Source: Sporocytophaga sp. (GTDB lineage Bacteria; Bacteroidota; Bacteroidia; Cytophagales; Cytophagaceae). Taken from it: a stretch of 64,000 nt of DNA. The translations under genes were made by a program, and so were the position numbers. Below the pieces are notes generated by a model. It had not been told where the DNA came from, made no database searches, and saw nothing but the letters and a program-made list of their open reading frames with translations. This document shows, piece after piece, positions 9,908 to 17,365 of this stretch; the stretch's first letter is position 1; every line of letters starts with the position of its first letter. The DNA is taken from contig JANQAB010000006.1 of NCBI GenBank assembly GCA_024707265.1, positions 625,001-689,000 on the forward strand, given 5' to 3'.

Positions 9908-9953
9908 TTTCACTCTATATCCCTCTCTTTGAAGAGAGGGATATAGAGTGAAA
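9908..9953. repeat. Perfect 22-bp-arm palindrome
   Basis: Two perfectly complementary 22-bp arms (9908-9929 and 9932-9953) flank a 2-bp centre. The arms begin tttcactctatatccc. It lies about 130 bp past the stop of the minus-strand DUF4142 gene. Neither side has a strong U-tract, so a simple terminator is not obvious; it may be a cruciform-forming repeat or transcription barrier. Confidence 0.85.
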
Positions 9954-10081
9954 TCTTTTATTGAATCAATACTTATTCAGAATCTTTTATTAGAATTCCT
10001 TCCACATTTCATAAATAAAACCTGATTTTTATAATTACAACTAGGTGTAACAAAAACCAAACTTATAATGATGATAGACAA

Positions 10082-10672
10082 TTATCTTACAATCTGCCCC
10101 TGTAATCTAGTAGCGGTTTGCAGCTCTTCATTTATAAGAGGCAAGTGTTTATTGGCATAATTTATAATCTCCTGCCCTTCACCCGAATTGATTTGTATTG
10201 TAAAAATATCCCTGGCATATTGATGATCTGCTATTATCGTAGAGATTAGTAAATCATCATATGCTGATCCTGTCATAAACTGCAATTGTTGCTCCAGAGC
10301 TCTATGCACAGAATCAGGCTGCTGGGGAAGCAAAACACTATTCTGCAAGGCAATAGCATTAAGTTCTGTTTGAGCCAGAGTACGCTCATTAACCATAGAT
10401 GCTCCAAAAAGCCTGATACTATCGGTAGATGCATTTGCTAATGCCAGACGCCCTAAATTTATTTCTGCCAGATTAAATAAAGTTGCATTTCTCATAAAAG
10501 CAGTATCTGCAACAGATAATGTCTGAACGTGCTGAGGAGGAGCACTAACATTATCATCATCCTTACAACCTAATAGTGAGCTTAGAGATAAGATCAAAAA
10601 TATACTTATTATTTGAGGAAAGTTTATTCCTTTTGTGAAGTAATCTACCAAATGAAGTTTATTCTTTTCCAT
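10082..10672 (-). CDS. DUF4142 lipoprotein
   Basis: A 196-residue protein with an N-terminal hydrophobic segment ending in a lipobox (SSLLGCKDDDN, Cys36), so probably an outer-membrane or periplasmic lipoprotein. The rest matches the helical, ferritin-like DUF4142 family (DTAFMRNATLFNLAEINLG at the start, then a pair of long helices). The family is common in Bacteroidota and often sits near stress genes; its function is not known. Its neighbour upstream is the manganese catalase, separated by a terminator-like hairpin. Confidence 0.9.
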   Translation of the reverse strand: MEKNKLHLVDYFTKGINFPQIISIFLILSLSSLLGCKDDDNVSAPPQHVQTLSVADTAFMRNATLFNLAEINLGRLALANASTDSIRLFGASMVNERTLAQTELNAIALQNSVLLPQQPDSVHRALEQQLQFMTGSAYDDLLISTIIADHQYARDIFTIQINSGEGQEIINYANKHLPLINEELQTATRLQGQIVR

Positions 10673-10736
10673 AATCTTGTGTTAATATTTTACATAACCC
10701 CAAACTTTATTTATGTTCAAAAAGAATAATAACATT

Positions 10737-10776
10737 AAACCAAAAACCAACTGATATCATAGTTGGATTTTGGTTT
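10737..10776 (-). terminator. Hairpin after the catalase gene
   Basis: Fifteen-bp arms (10737-10751 and 10762-10776, one mismatch) with the sequence aaaccaaaaaccaac on the left arm. It lies 25 bp after the catalase stop on the minus strand and is followed by a U-rich stretch. Confidence 0.6.
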
Positions 10777-10800
10777 ATATAAAAAATAATGAGATCAGTA

Positions 10801-11763
10801 TTACAACTTATTTGAACTTGAGGTTTTATCCTTTTTATAAGTACTCCATTGATTTTCACCCTTAGGAATTGCTTGTCTGATTTCATGGCTTCTTTTCTTA
10901 CCTAACTCTTTACTTGCTATCTCCACAGACTCCTGAGTTGCATCTGTACCTTTGATTGGTTGCTTAAGCAATCCTTCTGTTTCATTAACATGCTTTACAG
11001 GATCATCAACATACTGCCAGGTCTCAGCCAGTCCGGTAGATTTTCCTTCATTCCAAGGACCTTTCACTGTAGCTCCGTTTGACATATTAAAATAAACATT
11101 GCTGAATCTTGGATCACCTTGTAAAACTCCCGGAGGAAAGTTGGGTTTTATAGTTTCAAGAGCTGCTTCAAACATCTGCATATGTGCAATTTCTCTTGTC
11201 ATTAAAAATTTCAGAGTTTCTTTTACATAAGGATCATCCGTAAACTGCATCAGATATTCATATACAATTTTGGCTCTTGATTCTGCGGCTATATCTGAAC
11301 GTAAGTCTACCGTAAGGTCTCCGTTAGCTTCCACAAAAGCGCCTGACCATGGAACTCCCTGACAATTAGTTACAGCAGGGCCCCCGCCTGTAAGCACTCC
11401 AAATTGAGGCGCTGTTGTAGCCTGATGAATAAGATTTTCCTTTGCAGATTTCCCCATCAGCATTTCCATAATTTCTGACTTATCAGCTGCTTCTTTTAAT
11501 TGGCCGTTTACACCATTAAGCAACATTTGGATGGTAGCTCCTACAATTTCCAAATGGCTTAACTCTTCTGTAGCAATATCCATCAACAAGTCATATTTCT
11601 CAGGATAAGCCTGTCTGACAGAAAATGCCTGAGTAAAATACTGCATTGCAGCTTTAAGTTCGCCATTGGCACCTCCGAATTGTTCAAGAAGAAGTGTGGC
11701 AAATTGAGGATCAGCCTTAGAAACCCTGGCATTAAATTGTAAATCTTTAATGTGATGAAACAT
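10801..11763 (-). CDS. Manganese (non-haem) catalase
   Basis: Decomposes hydrogen peroxide with a dimanganese centre in the cytoplasm. The 320-residue protein is a ferritin-like four-helix bundle of normal length for the family. Candidate metal ligands are Glu35 (GANGELKAAM), Glu67 and His70 (ATEELSHLE), Glu161 (AAESRAKIVYEYL) and His194 (REIAHMQMFEAAL). It is a single gene with its own downstream hairpin. Such catalases are often induced in stationary phase, but no operator is visible here. Confidence 0.95.
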   Translation of the reverse strand: MFHHIKDLQFNARVSKADPQFATLLLEQFGGANGELKAAMQYFTQAFSVRQAYPEKYDLLMDIATEELSHLEIVGATIQMLLNGVNGQLKEAADKSEIMEMLMGKSAKENLIHQATTAPQFGVLTGGGPAVTNCQGVPWSGAFVEANGDLTVDLRSDIAAESRAKIVYEYLMQFTDDPYVKETLKFLMTREIAHMQMFEAALETIKPNFPPGVLQGDPRFSNVYFNMSNGATVKGPWNEGKSTGLAETWQYVDDPVKHVNETEGLLKQPIKGTDATQESVEIASKELGKKRSHEIRQAIPKGENQWSTYKKDKTSSSNKL

Positions 11764-12122
11764 ACTTTATAATAGTTATGGTTAGATATAATTATTTAAA
11801 AAGAATGGGCCAAACTGGAGAGTATCAGAAATGTTAGAATAGAATGACATTTTTTGAAGAGTTTTTTTATAATAAAATAACTTAATTATGCTCCTCTTTT
11901 AAATTTCTCTTTTGTAAATAATATAACCTGTAACTTTATTAATGTTTAAAAAAAATTTAATAAAGCCCCCTGTGTCTATTCGCTAACCATTATAGCTTCA
12001 GCTCCCCCTCTTCGTTATATAAGCATATCGCCTCTTAATAAGCTCCATAGATTGATAATGAACTTCATTAAACTGACAATAGTTGATTTTGGAAGGAATC
12101 TAATTATTAAAAGAAAATAGAT
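11764..12122. other. Intergenic region between divergent catalase and hydrolase genes
   Basis: About 360 bp of AT-rich DNA that must hold both divergent promoters. I see no gene, repeat or recognisable riboswitch in it. Confidence 0.5.
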
Positions 12123-12869
12123 ATGGGAGACCAAAAAAATATTAAGAAAGATCCTGCGGGAGAAGAGCCCCTTCCTTCAATTGTCCTTATCCATGGTGCC
12201 TTTGTGGATGGATCTGGGTGGGAGGCTGTTTATAAGAAGCTAAAAAGTAAAGGATATAAAGTAGCAATTGTCCAAAATCCCACTATTTCCCTTGAAGGTG
12301 ATGTTGCAGCCACGAAAAGGATTATTGCAGAACAGCAAGAACCTGTAATTCTTGTAGGCCACTCGTATGGTGGAGCTGTGATTACAGAAGCCGGAAACGA
12401 CCCAAAAGTTGCAGGACTCGTTTATATTAATGCCTTTGCCCTTGACAAAGGAGAATCTGTTGCAGCTCTTACCAAAGAGCCTATTCCTGGAGCTCCGGTT
12501 CCACCACAACTGCCTCCAAAGGATGGCTTTGTTCTGCTTGACAAGGAAAAGTTCCCGGAAGCATTTGCGGCTGATGTAGATCCTGATAAAGCGAAATTTA
12601 TGGCGGAGTCTCAGGTACCCTGGGGAATAGATGCAGTAAACGGCGTGATTAGCGAGGCTTCATGGAAAAACAAACCCAGCTGGTACCTTATCGGAACTGA
12701 GGACAGGATGGTTCCACCGGAAGCACAGCATTCTATGGCAAAACGTGCGGGAGCCATTTCGGTGGAAGCAGCAGGGAGTCATGCAATTTTTGTATCCAAT
12801 CCTGAAGCTGTTATATCTATCATCGAAAAGGCAGCGAAGGCTGTTGCAGAAGAAGTGCTTATTAAATAG
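12123..12869 (+). CDS. Alpha/beta hydrolase (esterase family)
   Basis: A 248-residue alpha/beta-hydrolase of the small esterase type related to pyrethroid/MeKC-like esterases. The oxyanion loop VLIHGAFVDGSGW is followed by the nucleophile elbow GHSYGG (Ser81), the acid Asp194 (GTEDRMVP) and His220 (AGSHAIF). No signal peptide, so it is cytoplasmic. The substrate cannot be told. A 10-bp hairpin terminator follows at 12895-12919, so it is probably monocistronic. Confidence 0.92.
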   Translation: MGDQKNIKKDPAGEEPLPSIVLIHGAFVDGSGWEAVYKKLKSKGYKVAIVQNPTISLEGDVAATKRIIAEQQEPVILVGHSYGGAVITEAGNDPKVAGLVYINAFALDKGESVAALTKEPIPGAPVPPQLPPKDGFVLLDKEKFPEAFAADVDPDKAKFMAESQVPWGIDAVNGVISEASWKNKPSWYLIGTEDRMVPPEAQHSMAKRAGAISVEAAGSHAIFVSNPEAVISIIEKAAKAVAEEVLIK

Positions 12870-12894
12870 ACAGATAACATTTCAGTAAAGTTAT

Positions 12895-12919
12895 AAAGCA
12901 AGTTAAATCAACTTGCTTT
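12895..12919 (+). terminator. Intrinsic terminator of the hydrolase gene
   Basis: Perfect 10-bp stem aaagcaagtt/aacttgcttt with a 5-nt loop, followed by a U-rich tract (ttaattttt), 26 bp past the stop. Confidence 0.85.
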
Positions 12920-12970
12920 TAATTTTTAGTTGCTAACATACAATTTTAAACGTACTACCTGCTGATCCCA

Positions 12971-13642
12971 CTAATAATAGAATGATTTATCCTTCTTAGA
13001 TATTTGAACTTTATTATCGCCCGGATAAAATCCATCCATAAGTGGTAATTTTGCAGGCTTGACAACAAAGCTGAATTCTTCCTTCTTATCTTCACCTTCG
13101 TCCTCTGCTTCTTCCTCGCACGGCCATTCTTCAATTGTAGCTTCAATTTTACCTGTTGACAAATTGTAATCAAAAGTATTTAAGTTACATGCAGGTTCTC
13201 CATATCTTATGGTAGTACCGATTAAGTACCATTCCCCTTTCTGAAATCGGTATCTATGAGTATAAAACCATTTATACCGACCTCCTCCTGAATGATAGAT
13301 TGCAATACACCCCTTCTCTACAGTAACGCCTTCGAAAGGATCTCCCATGGGGCCTCCATGTTGACTAGGCAAAACAGCTCCACTACTCGAATGCCATAAC
13401 TTCCACTGTTTTCCGCTAAGCTTGAATATCTCTATGTTTCTTATAGTCCCCATGTCTCCCTCCTCTCCCGTATCATAAACTACAACTTTTTCATTAATAG
13501 AATCTTTATCAAGATCTCCCTGAGCCTCAGCTAGTATCTTATAAACTCTGACATTCTCCTCTTTAAAAAGTTCTCTAAGGTCTTTTAATCCCCCTATAGG
13601 AGTTAGCAGAAGAAATGAAATGCACGTTAAGATTATCTTCAT
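12971..13642 (-). CDS. Exported hypothetical protein with VCBS/FG-GAP-like motif
   Basis: A 223-residue protein with a short N-terminal hydrophobic segment (probable signal peptide). Near residues 38-50 it has AQGDLDKDSINEKVVVYD, resembling the calcium-binding GDLDxDG loop that begins FG-GAP/VCBS-like 'repeat domain' proteins of Bacteroidota. The C-terminal half is acidic (EEEAEDEGEDKKEE). It is not recognised as a named family. It is divergently transcribed from the lipoprotein gene starting near 13769. Confidence 0.75.
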   Translation of the reverse strand: MKIILTCISFLLLTPIGGLKDLRELFKEENVRVYKILAEAQGDLDKDSINEKVVVYDTGEEGDMGTIRNIEIFKLSGKQWKLWHSSSGAVLPSQHGGPMGDPFEGVTVEKGCIAIYHSGGGRYKWFYTHRYRFQKGEWYLIGTTIRYGEPACNLNTFDYNLSTGKIEATIEEWPCEEEAEDEGEDKKEEFSFVVKPAKLPLMDGFYPGDNKVQISKKDKSFYY

Positions 13643-13768
13643 TTTTTTTAATTAATATTACTTTTAGATATTTTGATTGATTTTATATGTATTTTAACAG
13701 AGAAGATTAAAAATACTTTCAGGGAAAATAATATACAAGTTTGGGTAAATTTTAAAAAGACAATACCA

Positions 13769-14521
13769 TTGAAAAGCCTTATTTACATATTCGTTTTTGC
13801 TTTTACCTTTACAGCCTGCACTCCTATTGATCAAATAAACAATGAACCTCAAGTAGATCTTACTGATAGAATTAATTCCGATACATCTGAGTCAACCATA
13901 GAGAACAATATAACTCAAAATGAAATAATTCCTGGTGATTCACTAATAGGATTTAACGATTCCCTGTTTGTTGATTTGAACCCGGACCTGGTTGAAATAT
14001 CCGAAGATGATTTCGAATACTTCAAATATAATTACAAAGGAACCTGCGTCATGGAACCTGGTGGTTTCATACGTGGCTCCGGACTATCCTTTACTAACAA
14101 TTGTGACGAAATTTGTGAAGCATACTTAGTCGAAAAAGAAACCGGGAGAAGGCTGTATTTGCCTTCGGGATATGATGCAGGAATAACAGACATCCTGATT
14201 TCTTCAACATGCGATCAACTGATAGTTTGTTCTTCTTTTGACGGCCCTGATTATGTGAATTATTATCGGCACAGAGCAGAGTTATTTGTATTTAATATAG
14301 CCCTGGGAAATGGAATTAACGGAATAACTCCGGCTTATAAACACTATGCCACTGACTGGTCTATTTCCGATATGATATGGGTAAGCGATAAGGCAATTGC
14401 TTTAAAAACTTACGAAGACGACAGTTATGGCGACAATAGTCATTTACGATATAAATATTACAAATTAAACCTAATCCCTAACCTCTCTTCAGATACAGAA
14501 CAGGAATCTGATCAATATTAA
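13769..14521 (+). CDS. Hypothetical lipoprotein
   Basis: I place the start at TTG 13769 because it gives a textbook lipoprotein signal (MKSLIYIFVFAFTFTAC, lipid-modified Cys17). An upstream in-frame TTG at 13673 would give 32 more residues without clear purpose. There is no in-frame ATG upstream. The mature part is acidic with four Cys in a cluster (TCVMEPGG, NNCDEICEAY) and a WD-like middle, but I recognise no family. It ends near a gap of about 120 bp before the PLAT-like gene. Confidence 0.7.
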   Translation: MKSLIYIFVFAFTFTACTPIDQINNEPQVDLTDRINSDTSESTIENNITQNEIIPGDSLIGFNDSLFVDLNPDLVEISEDDFEYFKYNYKGTCVMEPGGFIRGSGLSFTNNCDEICEAYLVEKETGRRLYLPSGYDAGITDILISSTCDQLIVCSSFDGPDYVNYYRHRAELFVFNIALGNGINGITPAYKHYATDWSISDMIWVSDKAIALKTYEDDSYGDNSHLRYKYYKLNLIPNLSSDTEQESDQY

Positions 14522-14638
14522 AATTCGATTGTCCACTCCTTCCTAATCAGATAAGATCTTACAATGTTATTCTCATAAACTATTCAAAGTAGAACCGGTT
14601 AACAACCATAATTCTAAAATAACATAAAAATAGATATT

Positions 14639-15151
14639 ATGTGGATCGGTTCAATCAGACTAGTAGTAGAAACAGCAAACTCTCAAAATGCGGGAACAGA
14701 CAATCTAGTACAAGCTTCGATATTGAGAGACGGTAAAGAACTTCGATTGCTGAACCTAGACTATCCAACTGAGGACGATCTGGAGCGCGGTGCCATTCGC
14801 AACTATGATTATATAGGACCAACAAAATTACCAAGGCGAAATGACAAAACGCCTGAACTTCCTTCAGGCGTCGGTCAGGATCCAATGCCTTATCCAGGTT
14901 ATGGATTTGAATTCTCTAACGGCTTAAGTGGGCACCTGACCATTCAGCTGCGCATTCGGGGTGATGATATGTGGGTAAAGGACAACGTGGATTTGTATGT
15001 CAGAAGAATTCATAAAAAAGCCACTAGTTTCGATACGCTCACCTGGGCTGAAGATTCCGACTGGACGTATATAGCTACCTGGAACCGGGATATAGCGTTA
15101 AGCACAGATAACAGTGAAGGTGTCACTATTTTAAATCTTAATCTGATATAA
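14639..15151 (+). CDS. PLAT/LH2-like domain protein
   Basis: A 170-residue protein that resembles the PLAT/LH2 beta-sandwich: an opening strand (SIRLVVETA), the AGTDNLVQ loop, an ERGAIRNYDY motif and a closing GDDMWVKDNVDLYVR strand. PLAT domains bind lipids or partner proteins. No signal peptide is seen, unusual as most bacterial PLAT proteins are exported, unless the true start lies further upstream. The assignment is by motif only. A terminator follows at 15164-15195. Confidence 0.65.
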   Translation: MWIGSIRLVVETANSQNAGTDNLVQASILRDGKELRLLNLDYPTEDDLERGAIRNYDYIGPTKLPRRNDKTPELPSGVGQDPMPYPGYGFEFSNGLSGHLTIQLRIRGDDMWVKDNVDLYVRRIHKKATSFDTLTWAEDSDWTYIATWNRDIALSTDNSEGVTILNLNLI

Positions 15152-15163
15152 CTTTTTACCTAT

Positions 15164-15195
15164 CCCCTCAGATGTTTTTTTAAAGACATCTGGGG
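15164..15195 (+). terminator. Intrinsic terminator of the PLAT-like gene
   Basis: Stem cccc(t)cagatgt / acatctgggg with a U-rich loop and one bulge, 12 bp past the stop codon. Confidence 0.7.
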
Positions 15196-15416
15196 ATTCA
15201 AACATGCAAGCCTCACATTTTCCCATTTAAAAAAACATCACTGGAAATGACCAGGAATACAATAAATAATCTCCCCACTTTCCAGGAGCCATCTTTTCTG
15301 ATTCACTTAAAATAAATCTATACCTTTTTAATGGCATTACAACACTTTTAGCATATAAGCTAGCTACTCATTTCAACTATCTAAAATATCATTTATAAAC
15401 TTTTACTTCTATCCAT

Positions 15417-15685
15417 GAGACATCTCATTCATCTATCTATTCTCTTTTTTTCTTAATAAACCATTATCTCCTTAGCACAAATGCAAACCATATCCGGAAA
15501 AAAGATTTCAGTCTCCCTATGGCCCCTTATATGTTCATGCCGGAAATAATCATGGGTTTGAAGCAGCCTTCATGATGCATACAAATGCAAAACTGCATAT
15601 GTATTTTTCACCAATTGTGATAAGGGAATAAACTTTGACAAAAACTTGCAGGCTTTAATCCTTGAAGGAAACTGAAATCACCTCC
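15417..15685 (+). pseudogene. Relic of a secreted serine hydrolase (beta-lactamase related)
   Basis: An ATG at 15417 is followed by signal-peptide-like codons (MRHLIHLSILFF) but is soon out of frame. Further on, in shifted frames, one reads YGPLYVHAGNNHGFEAAF and then VFFTNCDKGINFDKNL with ALILEGN. This resembles the C-terminal His-containing block of class C beta-lactamase-related serine hydrolases (HxGxNxGF ... TNSDNG). At least two frame changes and the missing catalytic middle mean it is dead. The bases 15196-15416 before it hold nothing I recognise. Confidence 0.45.
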
Positions 15686-15742
15686 AAAGAGAATATACTA
15701 AGATACATTTCCCCTACCAATCAATAATAATTGGTAGAGAAA

Positions 15743-15928
15743 ATGGATGGACTACATAAAAAACGATTTAAGAAACACTTCTCTGAAACAATAAGCTCTA
15801 TTGAAAACCAAGAGTATACTATTACAGAACAATTCATCTTACATTTCCACCATGGACAAGAGCAATGCCATGGCACAGAGATAGATTATCTTAAGAATAA
15901 GATCTTGCATATACTTTCTGACTTCTAA
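15743..15928 (+). CDS. Small hypothetical protein
   Basis: A possible 61-residue basic protein from ATG 15743 (an in-frame TTG lies at 15731). It is rich in Lys and His (HKKRFKKHFSE, HFHHGQEQCHG) with no recognised domain. It follows a small inverted repeat (ctaccaat/attggtag, 15714-15737). No ribosome-binding evidence or neighbour supports it strongly. The 278 bp after it hold no gene that I can see. Confidence 0.3.
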   Translation: MDGLHKKRFKKHFSETISSIENQEYTITEQFILHFHHGQEQCHGTEIDYLKNKILHILSDF

Positions 15929-16206
15929 TAAGGTTAATTTTCCCCTTTTATCCGCAACCTTCAATAACTATAAAAGTTTTGCCATGAGTGCCCCATGTAC
16001 AACTATAATACACATAACTATATCCCGAGGTAGCAGTATTCTGGAAAAAAATCAAAAACTATTCAACTCGATACAAACCAATTGCTATCTTAGGATATAC
16101 AATTGACCCTAAATGATAAAAAAAAGATTATTATTTAGGCTTTCATACTGTTAATTAACTTTATGACTCTAACCCTAATTAGTTAAATTTTTAATCGACA
16201 TTCCAA

Positions 16207-17325
16207 ATGAAGTACTTATATTTTTTTATATCCCTTTTGTCAATACCCCTACATGGAACAGGACAGAATTTAGTGCCTAATCCAGGCTTTGAAGAAATCT
16301 TTCAATGCCCTCAAACCTTCAACAATAACATCTCCAATAAGAAAATTGCCCCTCACTGGAATTCTCCAAGTAACGGAACGCCTGACCTCTATAACAAGTG
16401 TAGCAAAGGTGAAATGGGCACACATAATTTAACCGGTGTAACTGAGCCGTATAAAGGTGATGGATTTGCTGGACTTATCCTATGGGAGGGGAACAACGGT
16501 TTCCGTGAATATCTTCAGGTAAGACTTCTGCAACCATTACAAAAAGGAGAACTATATAATATCTCTTTCAGGTACAAATTAGCCTCCTATTCCCAATATA
16601 GCATTGACAGAATAGGATTCTCACTTCAGGATACGAATACTTTGTATAAATATTCCCATAACATTCCACATGCGACTTATGAGAGAATAAAGGACAAAGC
16701 TTTCGACCCTCAATCAGGATCATGGGAACTACTCGAAATGGAGTATGTAGCTAAAGGGAATGAAAAATACCTGACCATAGGAAACTTCAGCGACAACAAA
16801 AATACTAAATCATTTAGCCTGGCAAATATTAACACATCAGAACCCTTACTGAAAACCTCCGCCTATTATTATATAGATGAGGTATATATAAGTCCAAAAT
16901 ATATATCAACTCAAAAATCAACTGATCAGCTAAGCTCTGAAATGGAAATCATACCAAATCCAGGAGTTTATGTTTTCCAAAATGTACAGTTTAATTATGA
17001 TAGCCATATACTTCTCCCTGTTTCCTATGAAGACTTGGATATAGTTGTGCTTACAATGGAAAATCATCCAAACTGGACAATAACAATTATTGGATACACA
17101 GACAGCAATGGTTCTACTAAATACAATCTTGATTTATCTGCTAAGAGAGCTGAGACTGTTAAAGATTACCTCGTTTCAAAAGGTATAAATCCCAAACGGA
17201 TTCAATCCTACGGTCTGGGAAAAACAAAACCTTTAACTTTTGAAAATGATGAAGAGAGCCAAAAGAAAAACAGAAGAGTAGAGTTTATTTTTATTGAAAA
17301 TAAAACGCCTAAATCTCAGAATTGA
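16207..17325 (+). CDS. OmpA-family outer-membrane protein
   Basis: A 372-residue exported protein (signal peptide MKYLYFFISLLSIPLHGTGQ). The N-terminal domain of about 230 residues (LVPNPGFEEIFQCP, then APHWNSPSNGTPDLY) is a type often found in Bacteroidota cell-surface proteins. The C-terminal 120 residues are an OmpA peptidoglycan-binding domain: FNYDSHILLP, GYTDSNGSTKYNLDLSAKRA, then NRRVEFI. It probably anchors the outer membrane to the wall. It is transcribed alone and converges on the TonB operon. Confidence 0.92.
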   Translation: MKYLYFFISLLSIPLHGTGQNLVPNPGFEEIFQCPQTFNNNISNKKIAPHWNSPSNGTPDLYNKCSKGEMGTHNLTGVTEPYKGDGFAGLILWEGNNGFREYLQVRLLQPLQKGELYNISFRYKLASYSQYSIDRIGFSLQDTNTLYKYSHNIPHATYERIKDKAFDPQSGSWELLEMEYVAKGNEKYLTIGNFSDNKNTKSFSLANINTSEPLLKTSAYYYIDEVYISPKYISTQKSTDQLSSEMEIIPNPGVYVFQNVQFNYDSHILLPVSYEDLDIVVLTMENHPNWTITIIGYTDSNGSTKYNLDLSAKRAETVKDYLVSKGINPKRIQSYGLGKTKPLTFENDEESQKKNRRVEFIFIENKTPKSQN

Positions 17326-17365
17326 AACAATCAACATATTATAATTACACAATAACACATTTCAA

